A stretch of 64,000 bases of DNA from QAKW01 sp045539335. GTDB lineage: Bacteria; Bacillota; Clostridia; Oscillospirales; QAKW01. A model generated the notes under the pieces. That model made no database searches. It worked only from the letters and a program-made list of their open reading frames with translations, and was not told where the DNA came from. Both the position numbers and the translations under genes were made by a program. Positions within the stretch are counted from its first letter, which is position 1, and every line of letters begins with the position of its first letter. Of the stretch, positions 53,603 through 62,121 are shown in pieces. The DNA lies in the NCBI GenBank assembly GCA_045539335.1, contig JAZQFD010000009.1, forward strand, positions 1-64,000, written 5' to 3'.

Positions 53603-54367
53603 TCAATCCGTTCCTTTCATTGAGAGGGTTCTTCCACCGTCGATCACATAAACTTGACCGGTGATAAACTTTGCCTTATCCGACACCAAAAAGGCAACCA
53701 GATCGGCAATATCCTGCGCAGTGCATTTTTCGCCCAGCAGGTTGGTTTCAAGGGCACGGTGATCGCCGCCCCTTTCCTCCGGCCGCATCACAACGCCGGG
53801 AGCCACACTGTTTACATTTATTTTATAAGGACCCAATTCCTTGGCCAGCGCACGGGTCAAGGACATCACACCACCCTTGGAGGCGGCATAATCGCAGCTT
53901 TTCTTCAAGCCATTGATGCCGACAGCCGAAGAGAAATTGATGATCTTTCCACCCTCGCCCTGCTTGATCATAATACGAGCGGCGGCACGGCTCGCCCAGA
54001 TGGCGCCGTATAAATTCACCTTTAAAACTCGGTCGATCACATAATCTTCCTGCTCCACCAACGGCAAATATTTCGCATCAGGTCCTGCAATGCGGGCACT
54101 GCCGCCGGCAATATGGATCATCATGTCCAGCCGTCCGAAATCCTCGGCCGCCTGATTGATGGCTGCATCAATGCTTTTGGATTCGGAAACATCTGCTACA
54201 TAGCTTTTGGCCATTCCACCCTTTTGATTGATCTCATTCACAACCTTATCAAGAGTTGCTTGGTTCATATCACAAGCAGCAATGCAAATGCCCTCTTTGG
54301 CAAGTGTCAGAGCTGTTTGACTGCCGATATAACCGCCGGCCCCTGTAATAAACGCTACTTTTTTCAT
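53603..54367 (-). CDS. Short-chain dehydrogenase/reductase (254 aa)
   Basis: NAD(P)-dependent oxidoreductase with a Rossmann fold. The nucleotide motif is FITGAGGYIGSQTAL at residues 5-19, followed by HIAGG for NNAG. The catalytic Ser is in FSSAVGINGL, Tyr and Lys are in CDYAASKGG, and VNSVAPGVVMRPEE follows. The ATG at 54367 with AAGGTGAG upstream is preferred over an upstream codon. It lies between the amidohydrolase and the quinone-reductase-like gene in one operon, so it probably oxidises a sugar- or cyclitol-like intermediate. Confidence 0.92.
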   Translation of the reverse strand: MKKVAFITGAGGYIGSQTALTLAKEGICIAACDMNQATLDKVVNEINQKGGMAKSYVADVSESKSIDAAINQAAEDFGRLDMMIHIAGGSARIAGPDAKYLPLVEQEDYVIDRVLKVNLYGAIWASRAAARIMIKQGEGGKIINFSSAVGINGLKKSCDYAASKGGVMSLTRALAKELGPYKINVNSVAPGVVMRPEERGGDHRALETNLLGEKCTAQDIADLVAFLVSDKAKFITGQVYVIDGGRTLSMKGTD

Positions 54368-54375
54368 TGGTTTTC

Positions 54376-55437
54376 TCACCTTCTGTATAAAACAAATCCA
54401 TCGCTGATGGTCAACACACAGCGATAGCCCATGGTATTCTTCACGCAGTTGCCTTGGGCATCCGTCAATTCACAAGGCTCCTCCGCCCATTCAAAAACCG
54501 CCAAATCTGCAACGCCGCCTTCTTTTAACACACCCCACTCTTTACCCAAAACCTTGGCGGGAGTAGAGGTAACCGCCTTAAACAGCGCATCCTCCTCCAT
54601 GCCGGCATTTTTCGCAAGGCTCATGCAAAGGGTCATTCCATACTTGCCGCCCCGCTTATAGGCGCTGCAGCAGGTAATATCGGTACTGATGGTATCGGGG
54701 AAATATCCGCTCTCAAAGGCCTTGGAAAAGACCTCAAAATCGGTATGAACATCACCGGCAAAGCCGGTATCTATGATTACACCCCGCTCCTTTGCCAAAT
54801 CAAAGCAGGCAAAATCCTCCATCAGGCAGGAATGCTCGCCGCAATGGTAGGCATGGGTCAAAATATCACCTGCCGAGAGAGCGCCAACAATCTCTCCCAT
54901 AGAAACGGGAGAATAGGCACAATGAACCATCACCCTTAATCCTCGCTCCTTTGCCATGGCGCAGACCTCATGAACGGGGGTTAGATCCCAGCACTCGGAA
55001 ACGGTGGCATCAAAATACACCTTCAGCCCCACTGCCCGCTCCCCAAAGCGAGCAAGTCGCTCCTCGGCCTTGGCACGGTCAATATGGTTCTTCTTAATAT
55101 CTACGCTGGCAAATACGGTATTCTTAACCGCAAAATGGCGGAGCATTGACGCATCCCCATGGGCGGCGCCTGCATCATTCACGGCGGTCACTCCAAAGGG
55201 AAAACTGCTCATTTCGGCTTGAATGCCATAGCGATCAGAGGAGATGCCCCGTAGATGAACATGAAGGTCTACCAGCCCTGCCGAGACGATCTTGCCTTCG
55301 GCATCATAGACATACTCGGCCTCTGCCTCCAGATGGGGACCGATCTTTTCGATAACCGATCCATTGGTCAGTACATCGGCCATGCGGAAGGTCTCTCCAT
55401 CCCAAACACGGCCGTTTTTAATCCATATTTTAGACAT
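54376..55437 (-). CDS. Metal-dependent amidohydrolase/deacetylase-like (353 aa)
   Basis: This is an amidohydrolase-superfamily TIM barrel related to dihydroorotase-like and N-acyl deacetylases. Metal ligands: DLHVHLRG (HxH), VGLKVYFDATVS (possible carboxylated Lys), MVHCAYSP and LTHAYHCGEHS (His), and TISTDITC (Asp). The ATG at 55437 with GGAGGAG about ten bases upstream is chosen over a longer frame. It overlaps the end of the Gfo/Idh gene by 8 bp. It probably hydrolyses an amide or lactone in the pathway. Confidence 0.85.
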   Translation of the reverse strand: MSKIWIKNGRVWDGETFRMADVLTNGSVIEKIGPHLEAEAEYVYDAEGKIVSAGLVDLHVHLRGISSDRYGIQAEMSSFPFGVTAVNDAGAAHGDASMLRHFAVKNTVFASVDIKKNHIDRAKAEERLARFGERAVGLKVYFDATVSECWDLTPVHEVCAMAKERGLRVMVHCAYSPVSMGEIVGALSAGDILTHAYHCGEHSCLMEDFACFDLAKERGVIIDTGFAGDVHTDFEVFSKAFESGYFPDTISTDITCCSAYKRGGKYGMTLCMSLAKNAGMEEDALFKAVTSTPAKVLGKEWGVLKEGGVADLAVFEWAEEPCELTDAQGNCVKNTMGYRCVLTISDGFVLYRR

Positions 55438-56428
55438 GATAAAATTCAACTCCTCCAATGATCTCCCATAAAACCTCCTGCACTGCATAATCATGCTCAT
55501 AGGTAAAGGGATTTTGCTTGGTGCCTTTGATATAGGCATAAAAATCCTTCATCATTTCATCATAGCGACCATGAGCCGTATGATCCTCAAAGGGGAGCAG
55601 GATCTTGCGATCCTCATAGGTTTTATCGGCAATGGAGCGATCGGAATAGGTAACGGTAAGGGGGCGCTCAATGGGATTAATATTAAAAGTTCCCTCGCTG
55701 CCCGATACCATAAACTGACGCCGCCCAAAGCCATTGACCTCCACCGAGGACACAAAGACTCTTGCCAAGGCTTTCTCATATTCCAGCACCGCCAGGTTAT
55801 TATCGGCAAAGTCGATCCCATCCAGCCCGGTATGCTTCAAAAAGGAGGTGACCTTTTGGGGCTTGCCCAATAAGTATACAATCAAATCCACCAAATGAGA
55901 GCCCAGAATATACATAATGCCGCCTTTAAAATGGGTCAGCCATTTTTTATATTCTTCCTGATGGAAGGTACTCATTTCGGCGTTAATGGAATAGATTTCG
56001 CCCAAATCGCCCCCTTGCACCCGTTTAATACATTCTTGAACCGCCGGATTATAGCGGTACATATAAGCAAGCTGAACCACCAGTTCCTTCTCCTTGGCAG
56101 TATCTAAAAGATGCTTATACTCTGCAAGGGTGCCGCCGGCAGGCTTATCCATATGAACGTGCTTGCCGGCATCAATGCACTTTTGAGCGGTCTCGGTAAG
56201 GTTCCACACATCGGTTTCAATGAGAATGGCATCGCTTTTTTCGATGATCTCCTCTACCGACATCCGCTTGAGTCCTTCATAGCCGGGAAGATTCCCCCGC
56301 TTTTGCACCCACTCTTCATTTTCTTCAGCATAGCCCACCACTTCAAACAGTTCAGGAAATTTGCGAACCGCCTTCATTTTAGCCTCACCATGGTTATGAC
56401 CGATACCGATCTGCCCTATTTTAATCAT
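55430..56428 (-). CDS. Gfo/Idh/MocA family oxidoreductase (332 aa)
   Basis: NAD(P)-dependent sugar or inositol dehydrogenase-like protein. N-terminal Rossmann domain KIGQIGIGHNHGEAKM, then AILIETDVWNLTETAQKCIDAGKHVHMDKPAGGTLAEYKHLL, which carries the DKP variant of the EKP motif; the C-terminal beta-sheet domain follows (about 125 onward). The ATG at 56428 has GGAG about 7 bases upstream. It starts 2 bp after the zinc-dehydrogenase stop. The type of enzyme fits oxidation or epimerisation of a polyol or sugar. Confidence 0.92.
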   Translation of the reverse strand: MIKIGQIGIGHNHGEAKMKAVRKFPELFEVVGYAEENEEWVQKRGNLPGYEGLKRMSVEEIIEKSDAILIETDVWNLTETAQKCIDAGKHVHMDKPAGGTLAEYKHLLDTAKEKELVVQLAYMYRYNPAVQECIKRVQGGDLGEIYSINAEMSTFHQEEYKKWLTHFKGGIMYILGSHLVDLIVYLLGKPQKVTSFLKHTGLDGIDFADNNLAVLEYEKALARVFVSSVEVNGFGRRQFMVSGSEGTFNINPIERPLTVTYSDRSIADKTYEDRKILLPFEDHTAHGRYDEMMKDFYAYIKGTKQNPFTYEHDYAVQEVLWEIIGGVEFYHV

Positions 56429-56430
56429 GT

Positions 56431-57426
56431 TTATCTCCAATCAAACACGGTCCCCATGGGAAAATGGGGGTCTTGGCAAAGCTGGGTATACACTGCAGGT
56501 GCTTCTTCCGGCTTCACCACTCTCGAAACAATCGAGCGAACATCCAAACGACCGGTGGCGATCATATCCAGAATGGCTCGACAATCATCATGGTGGGTCC
56601 AATGATGGGGGTAAGACTCCACCTTGGGGCGCACAAAATTATGAGCACCGATCAATTTCACGCCGGGGCGATGGATCTGCGTATAATAATCCACGCCGCA
56701 ATCGGACACACGGGTACATCCCAAAAGGGAGATCCGCCCCATCCAAGAAGCGCATTCCAGCGCCTGCTTCATGGCCGCCGATACGCCGGTAACCTCTACG
56801 CAAGCATTTACCCCCTTCCCCTTGGTCAGGGCCTTTACCTTCTCAACAAATTCCGGATCGGAAGGATCCAAGGCATAATCGGCGCCCAGACCCAAGGCCA
56901 GCGCCCGACGCTCCTCATTCAGATCCACGGCGATCACCGGATTGGCACCGTTCAAGCGGCAAAACTGCACCGAAAACATTCCCAAAAGACCCAAGCCCAT
57001 GATCATGGCCGATTCGCCCAGCTCAATCTCCAGCTTACGCACACCGCCCAAGCCCATGGATGCAATGATCACAAAAGCGGCGTCCAAGGAATCGATCTGA
57101 TCATTTTCCACCTTGGTAACATCATTTTCGGGAACCACATTAAACTGAGTATGATATCCATGGTACACCAGCACACGCTCCCCCACCGCAACCTTTTGCA
57201 CCAAGGGACCGATTTCGGTTACACGGCCAACCCCGCAGTATCCTAAGGACATGGGGAATTTTTGAGAGGTATTTTTCATTCCCATAATACAAGCCCGCTC
57301 GGTGCCGCCACTGACCACGGTATATTCCATTTGAACCTTTACAAGATCTTTTTCTACCGCTCGCAATTCTTTATCCAATACTTCGGCGGTTTGGGGTTTG
57401 GTGAAAACGATGGTTTTAGACGTCAT
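56431..57426 (-). CDS. Zinc-type alcohol dehydrogenase-like MDR (331 aa)
   Basis: Medium-chain dehydrogenase with VVSGGTERACIMGMKN (the form without the canonical catalytic Cys-His pair), PMSLGYCGVGRVTEIG, and a Rossmann AMIMGLGLLGMFSVQFCRLNGANPVIAVDLNEERRALALGLGADYALDP. It resembles the sorbitol/threonine-dehydrogenase-like proteins found in polyol catabolic clusters. The ATG at 57426 is preceded by TAGGAG. Directly upstream the 280-bp repeat element separates it from the first gene, so it may now be transcribed through, or from, that element. Confidence 0.9.
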   Translation of the reverse strand: MTSKTIVFTKPQTAEVLDKELRAVEKDLVKVQMEYTVVSGGTERACIMGMKNTSQKFPMSLGYCGVGRVTEIGPLVQKVAVGERVLVYHGYHTQFNVVPENDVTKVENDQIDSLDAAFVIIASMGLGGVRKLEIELGESAMIMGLGLLGMFSVQFCRLNGANPVIAVDLNEERRALALGLGADYALDPSDPEFVEKVKALTKGKGVNACVEVTGVSAAMKQALECASWMGRISLLGCTRVSDCGVDYYTQIHRPGVKLIGAHNFVRPKVESYPHHWTHHDDCRAILDMIATGRLDVRSIVSRVVKPEEAPAVYTQLCQDPHFPMGTVFDWR

Positions 57427-57440
57427 TTTTCTTCTCCTAT

Positions 57441-57720
57441 TTAAGGTGACAAGAACAATCCGAACCTGCCTCAAAGCGGCATATTTCGGAGCTTTTCACT
57501 TATTTTTATTTGATCGGCGCCAGCCGATCTGCATAAAAGACAGAGCAAAAATCCCTCGAAATCTCCTCGTTTTGAGGTCGAAGATTTTAAAAAGAGCGGA
57601 TTTTTGTTCAATCAAGGCATAAAACGCAGCCAATGCTGCCGCATTGGCGAGTATTTTAACGAAGGGTGAGCGAAAATCCGCCTTTTTAAAACAAGGTTCG
57701 GATTATGCTTGTCACCTTAA
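57441..57720. repeat. 280-bp MITE-like element with 27-bp terminal inverted repeats
   Basis: Its ends are TTAAGGTGACAAG followed by AACAATCCGAACCT on the left (57441-57467) and the complement, differing at two of 27 positions, on the right (57694-57720). The interior carries nested inverted repeats (57587-57610 with 57668-57691; a CCAATGC/GCATTGG hairpin at 57630-57647; GATCGGC/GCCGATC at 57512-57529). It has no transposase. The TTAA at each end could be the target duplication. A shortened relative lies at 31491-31541. Confidence 0.8.
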
Positions 57721-58531
57721 TCAAATTTAGGCTGTCAATCGCCGCTTTAGCGGTCTTTAAATCCAGCTGTTCCATGGTACTGCCTTCATTGAAATGATCC
57801 ACGCAAAAAACAATATGACCACCCAAAACAGGGTTTATGATGCGAGAAAGAGCACCCGCTTTTCCGTTGGCATGATAACTGACGGGCGTTTTCACCTCTT
57901 TTTTCAGCAGATGCATGGCCTTAAAGCTCTCCAGCAGTTCCTCCTCATTGGTGGCGGCGGTCACGATCTTAATAATATCGGGATGCCGCTCCTCCAAAAA
58001 CAGGGCAAGATCCACCACCTGACGGGCGGTCATGGGGATGCCCGGATGGCAAGAAAGCAGCACCTCTCCACCGGCGGCATGGACCTTTTCAATCAGCGCA
58101 CATTGCTTGGCAATAATCTCTTGATCGGTGACGATCTCCTTGGGATTTCCCTTGGTAAAGGAATACCGATCCTCTCCGCAAAAACCGTCCTTAGAAGGGC
58201 GGTGGAAGGTATAGCCCTGCATATCAATGCCGGCGGCTCCTGCCTCAATGGCTTTTATAAAGGTTTCAACACGCTCTTCCTCCGTATAACCGGCATCCTG
58301 CCAATCATAGGTTTTATTATAATGAAGTGCCAAAACAGGCAATTTGGTAGAATTGATAATGGTTTTCAGGGTTTCAAGTTCTGTATCTTCCAAGCAAGAA
58401 AGATGCAGATCGATCATTCCTGCACCGTCATACAAACAGTTTTTCATCTCCGCCACGGCGGCTCTTCTGGTTCTCTCCCGCACAACGCCTGCTAATACAG
58501 GGGCGGGCAGATTGGCTAATGAGCCTCTCAT
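57686..58531 (-). CDS. Type I 3-dehydroquinate dehydratase-like protein with element-derived C-terminus (281 aa)
   Basis: A TIM-barrel protein resembling class I DHQ dehydratases. Seen: VLALHYNKTYDWQDAG, AAGIDMQGYTF, LSCHPGIPM with the general-base His, DIIKIVTAATNEEELLESFKAM with the Schiff-base Lys, and SYHANGKAGALSRIINPVLGGHIVFC with the conserved Ser-Arg. The final residues IKVTSIIRTLF and the stop are encoded by the 280-bp element inserted at the gene's 3' end, so the native end has been replaced. The ATG at 58531 with AGGTGA is preferred; 58537 is an alternative. It is the first gene of the AraC-flanked operon. Confidence 0.7.
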   Translation of the reverse strand: MRGSLANLPAPVLAGVVRERTRRAAVAEMKNCLYDGAGMIDLHLSCLEDTELETLKTIINSTKLPVLALHYNKTYDWQDAGYTEEERVETFIKAIEAGAAGIDMQGYTFHRPSKDGFCGEDRYSFTKGNPKEIVTDQEIIAKQCALIEKVHAAGGEVLLSCHPGIPMTARQVVDLALFLEERHPDIIKIVTAATNEEELLESFKAMHLLKKEVKTPVSYHANGKAGALSRIINPVLGGHIVFCVDHFNEGSTMEQLDLKTAKAAIDSLNLIKVTSIIRTLF

Positions 58532-58586
58532 TTTCATCACCTCAGCCTCAGTATAGAATAGATCCAAGGGAATGTAAATGACCTAT

Positions 58587-58610
58587 TTGATATTTTTATC
58601 AATTATGATA
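58587..58610. promoter_or_regulatory. Overlapping palindromes between the operon and araC
   Basis: TTGATA-TTTT-TATCAA (58587-58602) and TATCA-ATTA-TGATA (58597-58610) overlap in the AT-rich gap between the divergent genes. They are candidate binding sites for the AraC-type regulator or promoter parts. Confidence 0.4.
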
Positions 58611-58665
58611 CAAAAATATTTACTTTTTTTGCCCCGTGTGGTATCATGAAGGGGAGGTGAATATT

Positions 58666-59430
58666 ATGGATCTGACCATCACCAAGACCATCGCCGCCCT
58701 ACGCTTGCGCCACTCCCCCACCGGAGTGACCACCCATCGGCAAAATCGGGAGCGCTGGGCTCTTGTGCTGAAGCAGCAAGGAAAAACCTACTATACCATC
58801 AACGGCCAGCGCATTCTCTCCGACCTTTATCATCCTGTTTTATTACCCAAAGGGTGCACGTATTCTTGGACCTGCGAAGAGGCAGGGGAATGCTTATTGG
58901 TCGAATTTGATGCATTGGAAACATTCAAAAGCTGCTTTTCATTCTCTATTTCCGACCCCAGTCTGCTTTTAAGAGGCTTTACTAAAATCGAGAAGGCCTT
59001 GAGCTTTTCCAATGAGTTTTTTGAAATCAACTGCAAGCAGCAGCTATATGAAATGCTCTGCTTTTTATTCAAATCTCAAAACAGAAATTATGTGGATCAA
59101 GAAAAGCGAACCCGCTTGAAGCCCGCCCTTGATTATATCACCCAATTTTATAATGATGATACCATCAGCAATGAAATGCTGGCTCAGCGGTGCGGGATCA
59201 GCACCGTTTATTTCCGCAAGTTATTTGAGCAAGTCTACGGCGTCTCCCCCATTCGCTTTCTTCACCATCTGCGGATCGAGAAGGCAAAATCCATGCTGGA
59301 GAGCGACTATGGTTCTATCTCTCAGATCGCCGAAAGCGTGGGCTACAGCAGTATTTATCACTTTTCTAAGATGTTTCGCACCTACACCGAGCTCAGTCCC
59401 TCGGAATATGCAAAATCCATTCGTCAATAA
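58666..59430 (+). CDS. AraC-family transcriptional regulator (254 aa)
   Basis: The N-terminal cupin-like sensing domain (residues 1-130, GKTYYTINGQRILSDLYHPVLLPKGCTYSW) is followed by two helix-turn-helix units: ISNEMLAQRCGISTVYFRKLFEQVYGVSPIRFLHHLRIEKAKSML and ISQIAESVGYSSIYHFSKMFRTYTELSPSEYAKS. GGGAGGTG precedes the ATG at 58666. It is divergent from the dehydratase-dehydrogenase operon and is the natural candidate for its sugar-responsive activator. Confidence 0.94.
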   Translation: MDLTITKTIAALRLRHSPTGVTTHRQNRERWALVLKQQGKTYYTINGQRILSDLYHPVLLPKGCTYSWTCEEAGECLLVEFDALETFKSCFSFSISDPSLLLRGFTKIEKALSFSNEFFEINCKQQLYEMLCFLFKSQNRNYVDQEKRTRLKPALDYITQFYNDDTISNEMLAQRCGISTVYFRKLFEQVYGVSPIRFLHHLRIEKAKSMLESDYGSISQIAESVGYSSIYHFSKMFRTYTELSPSEYAKSIRQ

Positions 59431-59459
59431 AAAAAGCCCCCTTGCGGGGTCTTTTTTTA
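59428..59459. terminator. Bidirectional terminator between araC and serpin
   Basis: AAAAAG-C-CCCC pairs with GGGG-T-CTTTTT around a TTGC loop, with A and T runs on either side. Confidence 0.85.
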
Positions 59460-60701
59460 TTGTTTTATGGAAGTAACCGTACCGATGAAGATAGGCAGGT
59501 CAGTGGTTTCATCTAAAATGAAATAAATAAAAGGACGGTCTAATTTAATCACTTTCGGCTCTTCGGGCTCTTCGCTAGACCATTTGTCCATAGAAATACC
59601 GGTTACCGCTGCTGCCTTGGTTCCTTTTTCATTTACTTCAATAAAGGTTTTATGCAATACCTGCCCGATATGCAGATCTAAATTGCTCATGTTGGAAAAA
59701 TCAGCGTCGGGGAAAAAGGCGGTGGGCATTCCCATGGCCTCCAGCATGGAATTCAACTCAACGGAATATGCATTGCTGAATTTAGGAAGATGCGCTTCTA
59801 CCGTTTGGTTTTGTACATTTTTAAGAGTAGAACGCAATCCTTCGGTTGTTAATGATTGGATATAGTCCTTCAACTCCACTCCTTCATTGGGCAAAAGGGC
59901 ACCAAAGCTATAATTGCCGCCCTTATAGGGACGCAAAAAGCCGATGGCAGAATCCTCTTCCAAATAACGGCTTTGGGTGGAGCGCATAAACTTGGCCAAA
60001 CCCTTCGTTCCGTCGGAGGCGTGAAAATCATCTTCATACACATCACTTTTTTCATAAGGCTGAGACCACTTAGCCTCAAAAGCCAAGGCATTAATCAGCA
60101 TCAGCATCGTTTCGGGCTTAATATAATCCACCAATTTTTGAATCATACCATCGGTATGTTGATCCACCCAATGATTGATATCCTCCACCGCACTTTCATC
60201 CAACGGACTTTGATATAAAGCGGCATCATAATAATCTATATTGGCTTGGATAAACTCTTGGGAAACCGCCAAATCATGAGTATCTCGATACCAGATGGAA
60301 TCGGCCATCTGCAGTTTGGCATTTTTATCAGAAGGGAGGTTGCGCATCCAGGTGGATAAATACCCATGGAGTTCCTCGGCAGAATAGCCGCCCAATACCT
60401 TCAGCATCTCCTGAGCGGTGGCACCATCGGCACCGTTGACCGCCATAGCCAACGCCACCGATACAGAAAGAGGCGATAGCAATAAATTTTCGACATTTTT
60501 GCCGGCCACCTGCTGAAACAATGATAAGGAAAAACCTAATTGGCCGGTGTAAAAAGTGTCATCTAAGGCTACCGTCTCCGGAGTTCGGCGCTCTAAACCC
60601 TCGGTCAAATCCTCAGCCTGTACCCCAATGGCACAACCGGAAAGCTGAGTGAGCACCAAAGATAAAACAACAAGAATCCCTATTATTCGCAAGTTTTTCA
60701 T
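59457..60701 (-). CDS. Lipoprotein serpin (414 aa)
   Basis: The signal peptide ends in a lipobox (QLSGC), placing the protein on the outside of the membrane. The serpin fold is clear: NLLLSPLSVSVALAMAVNGADGATAQEML, ADSIWYRD, LINALAFEAKWSQPY, LHKTFIEVNEKGTKAAAVTG and RPFIYFILDETTDLPIFIGTV. The hinge region (EVNEKGTKAAAVTG) has the small residues needed for loop insertion, so it should be inhibitory. Counting from the hinge puts Trp-Ser at P1-P1' (inference), suggesting a chymotrypsin-like target. It is monocistronic between two terminators. Confidence 0.95.
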   Translation of the reverse strand: MKNLRIIGILVVLSLVLTQLSGCAIGVQAEDLTEGLERRTPETVALDDTFYTGQLGFSLSLFQQVAGKNVENLLLSPLSVSVALAMAVNGADGATAQEMLKVLGGYSAEELHGYLSTWMRNLPSDKNAKLQMADSIWYRDTHDLAVSQEFIQANIDYYDAALYQSPLDESAVEDINHWVDQHTDGMIQKLVDYIKPETMLMLINALAFEAKWSQPYEKSDVYEDDFHASDGTKGLAKFMRSTQSRYLEEDSAIGFLRPYKGGNYSFGALLPNEGVELKDYIQSLTTEGLRSTLKNVQNQTVEAHLPKFSNAYSVELNSMLEAMGMPTAFFPDADFSNMSNLDLHIGQVLHKTFIEVNEKGTKAAAVTGISMDKWSSEEPEEPKVIKLDRPFIYFILDETTDLPIFIGTVTSIKQ

Positions 60702-60761
60702 CCATCACCACTCCTTTCACTATTCATACGATTGAGCCTTTAAAAATGTTGCATCGATTTT

Positions 60762-60789
60762 AAAAAATCCCCCATATGGGGGATTTTTT
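60762..60789. terminator. Bidirectional terminator between serpin and pyrI
   Basis: This is a perfect 28-bp palindrome with a GGGGGAT core flanked by six A/T. It directly follows the pyrI stop on the minus strand and lies upstream of the serpin gene. Confidence 0.8.
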
Positions 60790-61205
60790 TATTTTGCTTT
60801 GGTTTCGCAATAGATGCAGCGATAGATTCGCTTATCGGGATCGGTTAATTTGAAGATATGGGGCAGTTCCTGCTCGGTGGTGGTGATACAACGGGGATTT
60901 TTGCAGGTGATCACATTGGTCAGCTTCTCCGGCAGACCGATGGAGCGCTTTTCCACCAACACGCTGTCTTTAATAATATTAACGGTGGCATGGGGGTCTA
61001 CATAGCCCAAAATATCCATATCCAGATCAAATTCACCGTTGATTTTGATAATATCCTTGCGCCCCATTTTGGCGCTGGTCACATTTTGCATGATCGCCAC
61101 GGGGCAATCCATCTTTTTCAGCTTCAAAAGCTTGTAAAGGTCCATTGCTTTACCGGCGGTGATATGGTCGATGACGATACCGTCTTTAATTGCATCAATC
61201 TTCAT
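60789..61205 (-). CDS. pyrI: Aspartate carbamoyltransferase regulatory chain (138 aa)
   Basis: It binds CTP/ATP and allosterically controls PyrB. The N-terminal nucleotide-binding domain is IDAIKDGIVIDHITAGKAMDLYKLL. The C-terminal zinc domain has four cysteines, CKNPRC...YRCIYC. One base separates it from pyrB. A separate PyrI is usual in enterobacteria and in many clostridia but absent from Bacillus. Confidence 0.96.
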   Translation of the reverse strand: MKIDAIKDGIVIDHITAGKAMDLYKLLKLKKMDCPVAIMQNVTSAKMGRKDIIKINGEFDLDMDILGYVDPHATVNIIKDSVLVEKRSIGLPEKLTNVITCKNPRCITTTEQELPHIFKLTDPDKRIYRCIYCETKAK

Positions 61206-61206
61206 C

Positions 61207-62121
61207 TCATTCCACCTCCAATAATTTCAAAATCAGCGCCATTCTCATGTATTTCCCGTTCAAAACCTGCTGGAAATAAACGGCACGAGGATCACGATCC
61301 ACCCCAACACTGATCTCATTAACACGAGGCAGGGGATGCAGGATCCGCAGATCGGAGCCGGCCTTTTCCAACTTTTCGGGAGTGAGAATATAACTATCCT
61401 TCAGGCGCAGATAATCTTCTTCATTGAAGAAGCGCTCCCGCTGCACACGGGTCATATAAAGAATATCCAGTTCCGGCAAAGCCCCTTCCAAATCGGTGGT
61501 TTGGGTATAGGGGATCCCATTTTTTTCCAGAATATCCTTCTTTACATAACTGGGGAGTTTCAATTCCTCGGGAGAGATCAGCACAAAGCGATTGCCGGTA
61601 TAGCGAGCCATGGCGGCAATCAGAGAATGAACGGTTCTGCCGAACTTTAAGTCGCCGCACAACCCGATGGTTAAACCGGTGAACCTCCCCTTTTCCCGCC
61701 AGATGGTCAGAAGATCGGCCAAGGTCTGAGTGGGATGGTTATGACCGCCATCGCCGGCATTGATCACGGGGATGGAGGCATTGGTCGCTGCCACCATGGG
61801 TGCACCCTCTTTGGGATGGCGCATGGCGATAATATCGGCATAGCAACTGATGGTTTTGGCTGTGTCGGCCACACTCTCGCCTTTTGCGGCAGAGGAACTG
61901 CCGGCGCTGGCCATAGAGAGTACATTACCGCCCAGTTCGTACATGGCCGCCTCAAAGGAAAGGCGGGTGCGGGTGGAGGGCTCAAAGAACAAGGTGGCAA
62001 GTTTTTTATGCTTACACTTTTCTTGATACTTTGCCGGATTGGCGATAATATCTTCCGCCACGGCCACCAGCTCATCGATCTCAGCGGGGGTCAGTTCTAA
62101 AATATCAATTAAGCTTCTCAT
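61207..62121 (-). CDS. pyrB: Aspartate carbamoyltransferase catalytic chain (304 aa)
   Basis: It makes carbamoyl-aspartate from carbamoyl phosphate and aspartate. The carbamoyl-phosphate site FFEPSTRTRLSFEAAMYELGG, AINAGDGGHNHPTQTLADLLTI, and the aspartate-binding LHPLPRVNEI are present. It starts within the pyrE stop (ATGA) and is followed by pyrI, so the two subunits are produced together. Confidence 0.98.
   Translation of the reverse strand: MRSLIDILELTPAEIDELVAVAEDIIANPAKYQEKCKHKKLATLFFEPSTRTRLSFEAAMYELGGNVLSMASAGSSSAAKGESVADTAKTISCYADIIAMRHPKEGAPMVAATNASIPVINAGDGGHNHPTQTLADLLTIWREKGRFTGLTIGLCGDLKFGRTVHSLIAAMARYTGNRFVLISPEELKLPSYVKKDILEKNGIPYTQTTDLEGALPELDILYMTRVQRERFFNEEDYLRLKDSYILTPEKLEKAGSDLRILHPLPRVNEISVGVDRDPRAVYFQQVLNGKYMRMALILKLLEVE

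Noticed and set aside
57398..57622. Small protein-coding gene within the 280-bp element
   Set aside because: The frame begins in the neighbouring dehydrogenase gene and runs through an inverted repeat and hairpins; there is no ribosome-binding site.
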